Assembly (NCBI GenBank): GCA_016191145.1
Contig: JACPPD010000009.1
Coordinates: 1 to 64,000, forward strand
Direction: 5' to 3'
DNA: 64,000 bases
Source: Ignavibacteria bacterium
Lineage (GTDB): Bacteria > Bacteroidota > Ignavibacteria > Kapaibacteriales > Kapaibacteriaceae
The notes below the pieces were generated by a model. That model ran no database searches and had not been told where the DNA came from. It worked only from the letters and a program-made list of their open reading frames with translations. Below are positions 25,811-34,747 of the stretch, one piece after another. A program made the translations under genes and the position numbers. Numbering within the stretch: position 1 is the stretch's first letter; every line of letters starts with the position of its first letter.

Positions 25811-27649
25811 ATGCAATTACGGCAAGTATCAGACTTTCTTATTGTTAGCATCAGCGTCCTGCTAATTCAATTGGTCACTTTATCAGGAGCGTCCGCTAAC
25901 GCTCAGACACCACAGCAAAGACCGTATGCGGGGATCGTCAATGGCGATACAATCTGGCTCGACGATTTTTCGAGAGAGGTTGGTAGAAAGGCGGAATTGT
26001 ACGAGACAGTGGGCTCGATGAATCCAAGTGACATCATGGAGCAGACGTGGAACGAGATCGTAATGGCAGTTCTTCTGCGCCAGCGGGCACAAACTGCAGG
26101 ACTCACTCCTACACCTGCTGAAATCGACTCAGTCTTGCTCAGTGCCACACCGGATTTTGTGATGCGTGGAGTTGTTGATGATAAGGGGCGATTTGACAAA
26201 CCATTACTTCTTGCAATGGCATTGAATCCCGACTCACTTGTGGAAGCTCGCGGACAGAAATTAACGGCGCAGCAGCGCACAGAACAGGCAGGACAGCTCA
26301 AGGCATCGATGTCTGAATTACGCAGCAAGGTAGGCCACCAGTTGATGCTGAAACGTCTGAAAGATAAGGTCACTGATACGCTGGTTGTCGACACTACAGC
26401 GCTGCGAAAAAGATATCAAGAGACTTCAACCACAGCTCTTGTCGATTTGTTGTACTTCCCGTGTCCCAACATTACACAAGAACCAACGCGCCCAGAACTC
26501 GAAGCCTACTTCGAGTCACACTCACCCAACTACACAACAACCACTGAGATGCGCCGGATGGCCATGTTAACCTGGCCATTAGTTGCTGCACCCGTGGATT
26601 CGAATCTGTTTCTTGCTAATATAAAGGCCTGGATAGAATTGCTGAACAAGGCTAAATCTGCACACGAGACCGACTCCGTGTGGAATGAAGTCGCTTCGAC
26701 AATTGCTTCGGGCTCAACAACTCTTCATCCCGATTCAGCAACTCATAAACAATTTTACGAAGCATGCCAGGGGAAGAAGAAAGGCACTGCCGTTGGTCCG
26801 TTTATCCTGTCATCTGGGGTTCATGTGTTGCTGGTTGACAGTGTTTTTTCAGAGAAGGGGAAGAAAGGAAAACGCATTGCCATTCGTGTTGCCATTACCG
26901 ACATTCCACCGAGCAAGGAAACCGTCGACAGCACGCTACGCGAAGTGGAAGTGGCTGTAGATATGTACGATAGAGGTACAGTGTTGAACGAGCTTGCAAC
27001 AAAGTTTCACAAACAGATAGTATTCACTCCGTTTTTCAATTCTGATACAAAAATTTATGATTCGTATCGCCTGGTCGACGTTGCATTTCAAGCGCATGTG
27101 AGAGCGGCTACAGAACCTGTCGATGCTTCGGCACTCGGAATTGTATTTGGAGTTGTTACCGACAGCATACCTCCCGGACCTCTGCCACTCGATGCCGCTG
27201 TTGCTAGTGTTAAGGCCGACATGCAGCGAGAATTAGCGTGCAAGTCCATTGAATCTGTTGTTAAAGGGTATGCCGGAATTGTAGCTGTTCTCGAAGACGG
27301 TCGCATGCTTGTCCCGGAGCCACCCAAAGGCGCTACTATTCTTCGCGATGTTACAATAACGATGGATGGACTGATCGGTGAATCAATTGTTGATCCGCTT
27401 GCAGCCAGCGTGATTTGCGGATCGGCAACTTCTGGTTTGATGAATGCATTCAGAGGAGATGTGGGCTGGTACGTTGTAAACGTAAAATCGGTTAGTAAAG
27501 CCAGAGATGAAGAATTTCCGATGTTCATGAAGGCAAACGGACAAGGCCTTGTCGATGAACAGCGATCTGCATATTGGGAAGTGTGGAAATCAACATTGAT
27601 TAAACAGAGCGTTATTGAAGACCGACGCTGGATGTACTTCCGTTACTAA
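25811..27649 (+). CDS. SurA/PpiD-like periplasmic foldase
   Basis: About 612 residues. A signal peptide (VSDFLIVSISVLLIQLVTLSG, cleavage near ANAQ) leads into a SurA_N-like helical chaperone region: the start VNGDTIWLDDFSREVGRKAE, WNEIVMAVLLRQRAQTAGL and TPAEIDSVLL. PPIC-like parvulin segments follow (TAVGPFILSSGVHVLLVDSV). It should help outer-membrane or secreted proteins fold in the periplasm, fitting a T9SS-rich cell. ATG at 25811 is preferred because it gives a clean signal peptide; an in-frame ATG at 25769 would add 14 hydrophobic residues. Parvulin active-site residues are degenerate, so it may be chaperone only. Confidence 0.78.
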   Translation: MQLRQVSDFLIVSISVLLIQLVTLSGASANAQTPQQRPYAGIVNGDTIWLDDFSREVGRKAELYETVGSMNPSDIMEQTWNEIVMAVLLRQRAQTAGLTPTPAEIDSVLLSATPDFVMRGVVDDKGRFDKPLLLAMALNPDSLVEARGQKLTAQQRTEQAGQLKASMSELRSKVGHQLMLKRLKDKVTDTLVVDTTALRKRYQETSTTALVDLLYFPCPNITQEPTRPELEAYFESHSPNYTTTTEMRRMAMLTWPLVAAPVDSNLFLANIKAWIELLNKAKSAHETDSVWNEVASTIASGSTTLHPDSATHKQFYEACQGKKKGTAVGPFILSSGVHVLLVDSVFSEKGKKGKRIAIRVAITDIPPSKETVDSTLREVEVAVDMYDRGTVLNELATKFHKQIVFTPFFNSDTKIYDSYRLVDVAFQAHVRAATEPVDASALGIVFGVVTDSIPPGPLPLDAAVASVKADMQRELACKSIESVVKGYAGIVAVLEDGRMLVPEPPKGATILRDVTITMDGLIGESIVDPLAASVICGSATSGLMNAFRGDVGWYVVNVKSVSKARDEEFPMFMKANGQGLVDEQRSAYWEVWKSTLIKQSVIEDRRWMYFRY

Positions 27650-27658
27650 TCGTTCGCT

Positions 27659-28870
27659 CTATCGAGGCAACTCAAGTCCTTTTGTTTCGCGCGCAAAAGC
27701 GAGTGTAATTAGGCCGACGAAATATGCCGAACCAAAAATCAGGATAGCTTGTCCGAAGCCCCCTATCCATGTTATCAGCAACCCGGCAAACAACACTGCT
27801 GCTGTGGTGGCAAGCCGCCCAACGTTGAAGCATACACCCGTTGCTACGCCGCGGATCAAGGTGGGAAACAGTTCCGGTACATAACCAACAAGAACGCCTT
27901 GATTTAAACCAATAAATAAACTTAGGATGAACGTAAGTGAAAACAAAACGGTGCCTACCGGAACTGTAAGTGCGAAGAGAATCGCCGTTAGAATGATGCA
28001 GCCCAGGTAACCTACAACTGCGGCGCCGCGCCTGCCCAGCCATTCTGCAAGCGGTCCGCTCAGAAAGCCCCCTGACACACTCCCCAACCCAAGCATGATG
28101 GTTGTAAGTGCTCGGTTTTTTTGTGCATCGGCTGGAATTCCTACCGATCCCACAAATGTTGGCATCCAAACGAAGACAGCCCACAATCCAACAAGCATTG
28201 ATCCAAACAGAAGAATGCCTGTAATGAGATCGGGTCTGAACTGTTGTTCAAAAATCCTTTCACGAGCCAGATTGTGCTGCTTGTGTTGCTTCTCACTTAA
28301 TGCCCACCACTCACTTTCGGGAACTAACGTCAGAACTCCCAGTGCAAGAATCACCGTCGATCCACCGATCAAGTATGCAGTTCTCCATTCCGGAATCATC
28401 GTTGCAATTAATCCGCTGACGATGAGACCAAAAGGGAATGAGTTTGCAATAATGCCAGTCATCCTGGCTCGGCCGCTGCGAGCCCATGCTTCGGCAACCA
28501 TCACTGCCGAAATCAGAAGGATACTGCCAGCACCCGCTCCGGAGAGAAACCGGATGATGACAAGTGCGCCGACAGACGTGACCAGTGATGTTCCCACAAT
28601 TCCAAGTGTGCATACCAGGACGCTCGTAAACAGTGCCATGCGTCGGCCAATTCTATCGCTAAGCGTCCCAATCACCACTGCGCCAACTGCCCAACCAAAT
28701 AAAAACGATGCACCTGCTGCAGCCCCAACACCGGCAACGTCGGCCTGTGCATTGGATCCCGTAAGATCAAATACAACCGACGGGAGATAGGCGCTGAACA
28801 GCGAGGCAGCGATGCCTGCGCTAACCGTTGCCAGATAGCAGATTGTAAATAGTGTTGTTCGATTGTGCAT
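27659..28870 (-). CDS. MFS transporter
   Basis: A roughly 403-residue permease with 12 predicted membrane helices and major-facilitator signatures. GTLSDRIGRRMALF between helices 2 and 3 is the signature loop, GPLAEWLGRRGAAV is the equivalent in the second half, and VPELFPTLIRGVATGVCFNVGR is typical of sugar-porter/aromatic-acid-type members. ATG at 28870 (MHNRTTLFTI) is chosen. A longer frame exists, but its extra N-terminus would be translated from the antisense of the cobalamin riboswitch. Whether it moves a B12-related compound is unknown; only adjacency suggests it. Confidence 0.85.
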   Translation of the reverse strand: MHNRTTLFTICYLATVSAGIAASLFSAYLPSVVFDLTGSNAQADVAGVGAAAGASFLFGWAVGAVVIGTLSDRIGRRMALFTSVLVCTLGIVGTSLVTSVGALVIIRFLSGAGAGSILLISAVMVAEAWARSGRARMTGIIANSFPFGLIVSGLIATMIPEWRTAYLIGGSTVILALGVLTLVPESEWWALSEKQHKQHNLARERIFEQQFRPDLITGILLFGSMLVGLWAVFVWMPTFVGSVGIPADAQKNRALTTIMLGLGSVSGGFLSGPLAEWLGRRGAAVVGYLGCIILTAILFALTVPVGTVLFSLTFILSLFIGLNQGVLVGYVPELFPTLIRGVATGVCFNVGRLATTAAVLFAGLLITWIGGFGQAILIFGSAYFVGLITLAFARETKGLELPR

Positions 28871-28889
28871 GAACAAAAATAGACTAACG

Positions 28890-28897
28890 TATTTTTG
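28890..28897 (+). promoter_or_regulatory. candidate Bacteroidota-type -7 promoter element
   Basis: TATTTTTG matches TAnnTTTG, the -7 consensus used by Bacteroidota sigma factors. It lies about 11 bp before the cobalamin riboswitch, where a rightward start site is needed. A matching TTG lies upstream at 28863, but the spacing is longer than ideal, so this is tentative. Confidence 0.3.
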
Positions 28898-28907
28898 ATG
28901 AACCATG

Positions 28908-29070
28908 AACGTGGTGGCTGCATACGCAGCCCTAATAGGGAAGCAGGTGTGACTCCTGCACGGTTGCGCCGCCGTAGTGGCTGACAATTCATCCGAGCAT
29001 ACGCACCCACTGGTTGTACCGGGAAGGGGGATGGAACGAACGAAGCCTGAGTCGGAAGACCTGCCACGAT
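28908..29070 (+). ncRNA. cobalamin riboswitch (B12 element)
   Basis: Rightward leader with the hallmark segments of a cobalamin riboswitch in order. A paired GGCTGC/GCAGCC stem comes first, then AATAGGGAAGCAGGTGTGAC-type core and TCCTGCACGGTTGCGCCGCC. GTAGTGGCTGAC pairs with CCACTGG, followed by ACCGGGAAGGGGGATGG. The B12-box-like 3' segment GAAGCCTGAGTCGGAAGACC closes it and pairs back through CCTGCCACG. It ends about 70 bp before the start of the beta-propeller gene and should lower that gene's expression when adenosylcobalamin is abundant. Confidence 0.93.
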
Positions 29071-29141
29071 TCGCATTTTCCACCATGCGGCATCATAAAG
29101 CCGCAGTGCCGCGCATAACGGCAACATACCGGAGTTTAGTG

Positions 29142-30404
29142 ATGAGATTGTTTCTTGCTTTAGCAGTCCTTGTTGTGACTGCTTTGAACGGATTTGGTCA
29201 GCAAATCCTCCCAACCAAACCTCAGCCTGTAACAGTGTTTCTGTCAGGTGAGGAAGTACATGTGCTAACTGCGCAAACGGACAGGAATTTTGATGGTATT
29301 CAAAACGAAGCAGACGGAGATAGTCCGGCTTCGTGGGCAACGTATGACAGATCAACGCTTACGTTAAAGATAGAAACAGAATTCCCTTGGGCTTTTGTTG
29401 TTGCCGGGCGCATTGGATTTAGCACTGTTTCTTCAAGGATGTATATCGGTGTTGGCGATAGCGTATTGATTTTTTCGCTGGGCGATCACCAACAGTTGGG
29501 CATTCTCGACACTACTCGCGCTTATGCCGTTTCTGTTAGCGGAGACGGACAACGAACCTATCTCAGCAGACGCCCAACATTTAACGAGCCCGGATATGTT
29601 GATCAGGTTACTCCCGGCTCACCTTCGCCAATTAGGCTTGATGCCGGCATAAACCCGCAGATGACGAAGACGTACCGCACATCAGACAATGGTGTTGGAC
29701 TCGCAATTGTATGCGAAGGGGTTTTCGGTCAGGCAAACGGTACCATTGAAATATGGGCACCTGGGGCAACTGGGTATGAACGCACAACAATTGGCGTAGG
29801 AGACACGCCTAATTACATCGTGGTTGACGGCGACGCAGCCTACGTTGTTGTTAATGGCTCACACACTATTGTTAAAATAAATCTTCTTACTAAGTCTGCT
29901 GTTGATACATTCCAAACGGAAACCACAGGTTACGAAGGTCCACGAGAAGCTGTAATTAGCGGTGATTACATCTATGTCACAACATTCGCGGGTGACGTTC
30001 GGATTTTCGACAAGAACACCGGGATGCGCCTGGTTTCAGTTGACGTGGACGCAAAGCCAGAAGGTCTGGCTCTTATTAACGAAAAACTCTTCGTTACAAG
30101 AACTTTTCAGGCTGATAATTATGATTCACACAGCGGCGTTCTTGTGTACACCCTGGACCAGGTGCTGTCTGTAGCAGAAACCGCAGCGAAGAGCGGAAGT
30201 TCTAGGGCAATCTTCGCCGTCGATGAAACAATCAGACTCCCGATGTTCCAGGGATCTGCGGCGCTCAGCGTTTACGACATCAGTGGAAATCGGGGCGAAA
30301 TCGCACTCATTGATTTTGAGTCCATGAATGTGGATCTAAGCCATCTACCAAGCGGCACATACATCATCACCGATGGCAGGAAGAGCATCGTGGTTGGCAA
30401 ATAG
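29142..30404 (+). CDS. riboswitch-controlled T9SS surface beta-propeller (BtuG-like)
   Basis: A 420-residue exported protein. The signal peptide is MRLFLALAVLVVTALNGFG; a Ca-loop-like acidic turn follows (DRNFDGIQNEADGD). About seven propeller blades of 40-45 residues come next (VGDTPNYIVVDGDAAYVVV, GPREAVISGDYIYVTTF, DAKPEGLALINEKLFVT). The end (LSVYDISGN ... [19 protein letters not shown]) is a T9SS sorting domain. Control by a cobalamin riboswitch and the YncE-like propeller recall BtuG, the surface B12-capture protein of Bacteroides. BtuG is a lipoprotein beside BtuB, whereas this one is T9SS-sorted and no BtuB is nearby. B12 binding is inferred. The ATG at 29142 is the one that begins the signal peptide. 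Confidence 0.8.
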   Translation: MRLFLALAVLVVTALNGFGQQILPTKPQPVTVFLSGEEVHVLTAQTDRNFDGIQNEADGDSPASWATYDRSTLTLKIETEFPWAFVVAGRIGFSTVSSRMYIGVGDSVLIFSLGDHQQLGILDTTRAYAVSVSGDGQRTYLSRRPTFNEPGYVDQVTPGSPSPIRLDAGINPQMTKTYRTSDNGVGLAIVCEGVFGQANGTIEIWAPGATGYERTTIGVGDTPNYIVVDGDAAYVVVNGSHTIVKINLLTKSAVDTFQTETTGYEGPREAVISGDYIYVTTFAGDVRIFDKNTGMRLVSVDVDAKPEGLALINEKLFVTRTFQADNYDSHSGVLVYTLDQVLSVAETAAKSGSSRAIFAVDETIRLPMFQGSAALSVYDISGNRGEIALIDFESMNVDLSHLPSGTYIITDGRKSIVVGK

Positions 30405-31014
30405 CCGACTGCGCAACCATATTGTTGTTTTGGCTTGCGGTACACTTGCGTGTATTGCAAGCATTGTTTGGATTGATGCTCCCTTAGCGTATTTCATAGA
30501 GCAGAACCAGACTTCCGTTTCACGGCAAATAGGTCACTGGCTGGAGGAAGCCGGTAAATCGCACTGGGTACTAATTTATTGCGCCATTGTAGTGGTTGCA
30601 GCATGGCGAAGCTGGCGCACCGTGGCTCATAATCATATCGTATTGTTTGCTGCAGTGGCTGCGTCTGGCATTATTGCAAATGTAATGAAAGTTATCATTT
30701 CACGTTCGCGCCCGCATCTTCTGATTACCGACGGGATTGCAGCCTTTGATTTCTTTGCATTCCGTTTCGATTACTTGTGGAATTCATTTCCAAGCGGGCA
30801 TGCCACAACGGGAATTGCTATTGCTGTTGCAGGTTCAGTGGCTTACCCAAAGCTGCGTATCGTGATGTGGAGCATAGGCCTTGCCATTGCTTTCGGCCGA
30901 ATTGTTTATAATGTTCACTATCTAAGCGATGTTATCGGAGGCATCATAATCGGTCTGATCATCTCGTGGCTGTGTATCGATCTGATGGTTCTTGCTCCGA
31001 GAGTCCGCCGATAG
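30373..31014 (+). CDS. PAP2-family membrane phosphatase
   Basis: A 213-residue membrane protein with the three phosphatidic acid phosphatase motifs: [10 protein letters not shown] (K-x6-RP) near residue 107, PSGHA near 139 and [16 protein letters not shown] (R-x5-H-x3-D) near 175. Five to six hydrophobic helices surround them. It probably removes phosphate from undecaprenyl pyrophosphate or a phospholipid. It starts 32 bp inside the propeller gene, so the two may be co-transcribed under the cobalamin riboswitch. Its 3' end overlaps the convergent purE by 93 bp. Confidence 0.9.
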   Translation: MAGRASWLANSRLRNHIVVLACGTLACIASIVWIDAPLAYFIEQNQTSVSRQIGHWLEEAGKSHWVLIYCAIVVVAAWRSWRTVAHNHIVLFAAVAASGIIANVMKVIISRSRPHLLITDGIAAFDFFAFRFDYLWNSFPSGHATTGIAIAVAGSVAYPKLRIVMWSIGLAIAFGRIVYNVHYLSDVIGGIIIGLIISWLCIDLMVLAPRVRR

Positions 31015-31482
31015 TCCGCTTTTATACTCAGTCAAAAGCTCACGAAGTTTATGATGTGCTACCGATAGGATTTCGACTGCAAGCAGGCCAGCATTTCTTC
31101 CGCCCCCTATCGCAACTGTTGCCACAGGAACACCCGATGGCATTTGTACAATGCTGAGAAGAGAGTCGAGGCCGTTCAGGTGATTCGACGGAATTGGAAC
31201 ACCGATTACGGGAAGGGGCGAGTAGGATGCAAGCATTCCGGGCAAGTGCGCGGCGCCGCCAGCCCCGGCAACGATTACACAAATGCCGTGCTGATGAGCA
31301 GTGGAGCCGTATTCAGCCATATCATGTGGAGTTCGGTGTGCGCTGATAATGCGCATTTCGTATGGTACGCCAAATTCCTGACACACTTTAGCGGCAGCTT
31401 GCATCACTGGTAAATCCGAATCGCTCCCCATCACGATGCCAACAAGCGGCACGGTTTGCGGAATATCTGAAGCGGCAGTCAT
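30922..31482 (-). CDS. purE: N5-carboxyaminoimidazole ribonucleotide mutase
   Basis: PurE converts N5-CAIR to CAIR in purine synthesis. The 186-residue product shows [14 protein letters not shown] at the N-terminus, then [10 protein letters not shown] with the catalytic His and [18 protein letters not shown]. Class I proteins usually have about 160-170 residues. The last 28 or so (from YKSGLSADS onward) are a polar tail written antisense to the end of the PAP2 gene, probably from loss of an earlier stop codon. It overlaps engB by 4 bp (ATGA). No purK is seen nearby. Confidence 0.95.
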   Translation of the reverse strand: MTAASDIPQTVPLVGIVMGSDSDLPVMQAAAKVCQEFGVPYEMRIISAHRTPHDMAEYGSTAHQHGICVIVAGAGGAAHLPGMLASYSPLPVIGVPIPSNHLNGLDSLLSIVQMPSGVPVATVAIGGGRNAGLLAVEILSVAHHKLRELLTEYKSGLSADSRSKNHQIDTQPRDDQTDYDASDNIA

Positions 31483-32096
31483 GATAACGCCTTCTTAAAT
31501 TCGTTTATTAATCGTTTCATCATCCCTAAAATTTCTGAACGGCCCATCGTGGAGTGTGCTGAACTCGGAATTACATCTACGTTGAATTTGCACAATTCTA
31601 ACAATGTTCGGAATTGGTCTAAACGTTCCTGCAATTGTGCGGGTTTGAGCTTGTCGGATTTTGTGAGTATAACAGCATAGGTCCGTCCTTCAAACTCGAG
31701 GCGTTCGAGGAGCGATAGATCAGAGGTCATTGGATCGTGCCGGGCGTCGACGAGTACGCATACAAGAGCAAGATTCTCGCGGTGGAATAAGTATGCATCA
31801 ATGATAGAGGCGAATTCTTCGCGTCGCGTCTTACTTACCTGAGCATATCCGTATCCGGGCAGATCTACAAGAACGAAGCCCCGATCGGTACTAAAAAAAT
31901 TTATCTCCCGTGTTTTTCCAGGTGTGTTGGAAACACGCGCCAGGCCGCTTCGTCTGACGAGAACATTAATCAGAGACGACTTGCCCACATTTGACCGTCC
32001 AACCATTGCAACTTCGGGCAGATTAGACACAGGAAACTGTTCTGGAGCGACAGCACCTTTAATAAACGACGCTTCTATATGCTTGTCATCAGCCAT
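31479..32096 (-). CDS. engB: ribosome-biogenesis GTPase EngB (YihA/YsxC)
   Basis: A 205-residue TRAFAC GTPase with G1 GRSNVGKSS near residue 33, G2 region [13 protein letters not shown]3 [11 protein letters not shown]4 TKSDKL and G5 SSAHS. This is the signature of EngB, which assists 50S subunit assembly. It follows the ribosomal superoperon across a terminator and is coupled to purE by an ATGA overlap. Confidence 0.97.
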   Translation of the reverse strand: MADDKHIEASFIKGAVAPEQFPVSNLPEVAMVGRSNVGKSSLINVLVRRSGLARVSNTPGKTREINFFSTDRGFVLVDLPGYGYAQVSKTRREEFASIIDAYLFHRENLALVCVLVDARHDPMTSDLSLLERLEFEGRTYAVILTKSDKLKPAQLQERLDQFRTLLELCKFNVDVIPSSAHSTMGRSEILGMMKRLINEFKKALS

Positions 32097-32101
32097 AAAT
32101 G

Positions 32102-32128
32102 AAAACGCCGAGCCAACATCGCTCGGCG
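32102..32128 (-). terminator. rho-independent terminator of the ribosomal superoperon
   Basis: An 8-bp perfect GC-rich stem, CGCCGAGC / GCTCGGCG, with a 7-nt loop is followed on the minus strand by TTTTC. It lies 19 bp after the rplQ stop codon, closing the rpsL-to-rplQ transcript before engB. Confidence 0.88.
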
Positions 32129-32146
32129 CTTCTCAACCTTCAGGTT

Positions 32147-32782
32147 TCAGGCCTTGTCTTTCTCTTCACCAGCGTCGTCGGCATTGTCTTCCGTATCTGA
32201 TGGCTGGACAATTGCCGACTCATCAACGAGTGCTTCTTCGTCTGCGGCTAACGCTTCATTAACGATAGCGGTTGGTTTATCAGTCTTGTGGAGCTTTACG
32301 TCGCCGACGGCGGGAGCGCTTTCAACGCGAGGTTTTGTTGTCTGTGGTTTTCGGCGTGTGCGCGAGGTTACTCTGCCATCCTGTGGATTAGACCAGTCAA
32401 CAAGCTCAATGACGGCGCCTGCCGAACTATCGCCTCTGCGCAGTCCAATTTTTGTAATGCGTGTATAGCCCCCTGACCGTTCGAGCACAAGTGGCGCAAT
32501 GGTATCGAACAATTCCTGAAGCACGGCTTTATTGCGAATGAACCGCCCAACCATCCGACGGTTGTGCACATCTGTTCCCGTTACCGTGCCGTTTTTTTCT
32601 GCAGCATAGGCATGCTTGGCACGAGTAATCAGGTTCTCAGCGAACGGGCGCAATTCCTTTGCCTTGGCAACTGTGGTAACCAGGCGTTTGTGTTCGAAGA
32701 GCGACGTAGCAAGGTTTGCAAGCAAGGCTCGCCTATGACTTGCTGTTCGCTTAAGTTTTCGTCCGGAATAATTATGTCTCAT
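32147..32782 (-). CDS. rplQ: 50S ribosomal protein L17 with acidic C-terminal extension
   Basis: Residues 1-125 are a normal L17 (MRHNYSGRKLKRTASHRRAL, RSGGYTRITKIGLRRGD). A further 85 residues follow, rich in Pro/Thr and then in Asp/Glu (ending DTEDNADDAGEEKDKA), giving 211 in all against the usual 115-130. Disordered tails on L17 occur in some Bacteroidota and may contact rRNA or assembly factors. Last gene of the alpha operon, 11 bp after rpoA. Confidence 0.96.
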   Translation of the reverse strand: MRHNYSGRKLKRTASHRRALLANLATSLFEHKRLVTTVAKAKELRPFAENLITRAKHAYAAEKNGTVTGTDVHNRRMVGRFIRNKAVLQELFDTIAPLVLERSGGYTRITKIGLRRGDSSAGAVIELVDWSNPQDGRVTSRTRRKPQTTKPRVESAPAVGDVKLHKTDKPTAIVNEALAADEEALVDESAIVQPSDTEDNADDAGEEKDKA

Positions 32783-32793
32783 GATCCAGTCCT

Positions 32794-33801
32794 TTAGTCA
32801 GCACTCTTCGATTCTTCCTGCAAGTACGGAGCAACGTCCATTCCAAACGTCAACCCATTCTGATAAACAACGTCTGTGAGTTCGGCCAGCGACTTACGCC
32901 CAAAGTTCCGAAACTTCAGAAGATCCGATTCCTGCAGTGTTACAAGATTTGCAAGCGTTTTAATGCCAGCAGCTTTAAGGCAGTTATGTGCACGGACGCT
33001 GAGCTCCAACTCATCAACGGGCTGTACAAGAATTCTGCGCACGCGTATGCGTTCGCGTTCTGCTTCATTATCGCCATCGTCTGTTCCACCTTCTTCAATT
33101 GCCTTGGGTGAGGCGCCCAGGAACAGCGCAATGTGCTGGCGAAGAATATCGCCTGCATGCCGCGTAGCTTCCTGTGCGGTAATCGATCCATCTGTTGTAA
33201 CATCAAGAAGCAGACGTTCATAGTCCGTCTTCTGACCAACACGGAACGGCTCGATGTTGAACACTACATTGCGGATGGGCGTGTAGATAGCATCAATTGG
33301 GAGCATGCCTACCGGAAAATCTGTTGTGACCTGATCTTCCGACGGCACATAACCTTTACCGCGGCCGATACGCAACTCAACATCAAAATCTGCATCCGAT
33401 GCCAGCGTTGCAATTTTCTTTGTTGGGTCAAGCACTTCAACATCAGGTGCAGCATCGGCTATGGACTGTGCTGTCCACTCGCCTCCGCCCTTCACAGTAA
33501 AATTGATTCTGATGGGCGTCTTTCTATCATCAAGGCGCAGCCGTACTTCCTTCAGGTTGAGGATGATCTCGCACATATCCTCAACAACTCCAGGAATCGT
33601 CTGAAACTCGTGCTGCACATCGCTGATTTTCACACCGATGATCGACGCACCCTGAATCGACGAGAGCAATACACGGCGAAAAGCATTACCAATGGTAACA
33701 CCATATCCTTCTTCCAAAGGATTTAAGATGAAACGTGCATGGAAGGGGCTTCCCAGCTCCTCCACGATAATCCCTTCGGGCATTTGCATTTGTATGTTCA
33801 T
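32794..33801 (-). CDS. rpoA: RNA polymerase subunit alpha
   Basis: A 335-residue alpha subunit. The N-terminal assembly domain (NPLEEGYGVTIGNAFRRVLLSSIQGASI) occupies residues 1-235. After an acidic linker (EEGGTDDGDNEAERER), the C-terminal DNA-binding domain has the helix-hairpin-helix (ELSVRAHNCLKAAGIKTLANLV, FRNFGRKSLAELTDV). Length and domains are standard. It sits directly after rpsK, with no rpsD between them. Confidence 0.98.
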   Translation of the reverse strand: MNIQMQMPEGIIVEELGSPFHARFILNPLEEGYGVTIGNAFRRVLLSSIQGASIIGVKISDVQHEFQTIPGVVEDMCEIILNLKEVRLRLDDRKTPIRINFTVKGGGEWTAQSIADAAPDVEVLDPTKKIATLASDADFDVELRIGRGKGYVPSEDQVTTDFPVGMLPIDAIYTPIRNVVFNIEPFRVGQKTDYERLLLDVTTDGSITAQEATRHAGDILRQHIALFLGASPKAIEEGGTDDGDNEAERERIRVRRILVQPVDELELSVRAHNCLKAAGIKTLANLVTLQESDLLKFRNFGRKSLAELTDVVYQNGLTFGMDVAPYLQEESKSAD

Positions 33802-33817
33802 AGGTTAATTCCTTAAT

Positions 33818-33916
33818 GTGCCAGGTGCCAGGTATTCGTTGTGCCAGGTGCCAGGTGCCAAGAGCCAGGTATTCAATGTTAAATTTGTTTATTTGGCACG
33901 TGGCACATGGCACGCC
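33818..33916. repeat. GTGCCAGGT repeat array in the usual rpsD position
   Basis: The 127-bp gap between rpsK and rpoA contains at least five GTGCCAGG/AGCCAGG-type direct repeats (33818-33872). The complementary motif TGGCACGTGGCACATGGCACG follows at about 33893-33914, so the transcript can fold into a long imperfect hairpin. A smaller relative lies at 38900-38941. rpsD, normally here, is absent. Confidence 0.75.
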
Positions 33917-33928
33917 GAATGCGTGCCA

Positions 33929-34315
33929 TCAAACCCTTCTTCTCTTAGGCGGTCTGCATCCATTGTGCGGCAGTGGTGTTTTATCGGTGATAGAAAGCAC
34001 TTCCAGCCCTGCTTGTGTAAGAGCGCGAATGGCTGCTTCGCGTCCTGATCCCGGACCGCGTACAACAACATCTACCTTACGCAAGCCCATTTCGAATGCA
34101 TCGTGTGCAGCTTTTTCGGCCGACACCTGCGATGCGTAGGGCGTGTTCTTTTTTGAACCGCGAAATCCATTCTTGCCTGCCGACGACCATGTGAGCGTGT
34201 TGCCATAAGTATCAGTAATCGTTACAATAACATTATTGAACGTTGCCCGAACGAATGCCTTACCATGAATGTCGGTTACGATTTTGCGTTTAACGCGCTT
34301 TTTCGCTGCTGCCAT
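33929..34315 (-). CDS. rpsK: 30S ribosomal protein S11
   Basis: A 128-residue S11, with [21 protein letters not shown] and [13 protein letters not shown] in place and the C-terminal basic tail [13 protein letters not shown]. Normal length. It follows rpsM by 42 bp; the next gene downstream is rpoA rather than rpsD. Confidence 0.98.
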   Translation of the reverse strand: MAAAKKRVKRKIVTDIHGKAFVRATFNNVIVTITDTYGNTLTWSSAGKNGFRGSKKNTPYASQVSAEKAAHDAFEMGLRKVDVVVRGPGSGREAAIRALTQAGLEVLSITDKTPLPHNGCRPPKRRRV

Positions 34316-34357
34316 TATTTACCTTTCAATGGGACAGGGAGTGCCTGCCCCTTTCAA

Positions 34358-34735
34358 TTACTTCTTAGTTGCCTTCTTCTTGCCGGCTACCGTCTTGCGC
34401 TTGCCCTTGCGGGTTCGTGCATTTGTGCGTGTGCGCTGGCCGCGGACGGGAAGTCCCCGCCGATGGCGCAAACCGCGGTAGCAGCCAATGTCCATCAAAC
34501 GTTTGATGTTTAACTGAACTTCCGAACGAAGCTGACCTTCGGTTTTATAATCGCCGAGAGCCTGACGAATGCGAGCTACTTCATCGTCGGTCCAATTAAC
34601 CACACGTTTGCTGTGATCGATGCCGGCTTTATCCAGCACAATACTGCTAACAGTAGGTCCGATACCGAAGATGTATTGCAGCGCAATAACACCACGTTTG
34701 TTCTTTGGGAGATCTATCCCTGCGATACGTGCCAC
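34358..34735 (-). CDS. rpsM: 30S ribosomal protein S13
   Basis: A 125-residue S13: [19 protein letters not shown], the [17 protein letters not shown] helix-turn-helix-like segment, and the basic [20 protein letters not shown] stretch that contacts rRNA and tRNA. It lies 12 bp after rpmJ, in standard alpha-operon order. Confidence 0.98.
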   Translation of the reverse strand: MARIAGIDLPKNKRGVIALQYIFGIGPTVSSIVLDKAGIDHSKRVVNWTDDEVARIRQALGDYKTEGQLRSEVQLNIKRLMDIGCYRGLRHRRGLPVRGQRTRTNARTRKGKRKTVAGKKKATKK

Positions 34736-34747
34736 TGAATACTCCTC

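Noticed and set aside
28871-29086. Long N-terminus for the MFS transporter
   Set aside because: The extra 72 residues would be the antisense of the cobalamin riboswitch, and lack any transporter-like sequence; the membrane protein begins at 28870.
28977-29141. N-terminal extension of the propeller protein
   Set aside because: The in-frame extension is riboswitch RNA; a proper signal peptide begins at 29142.
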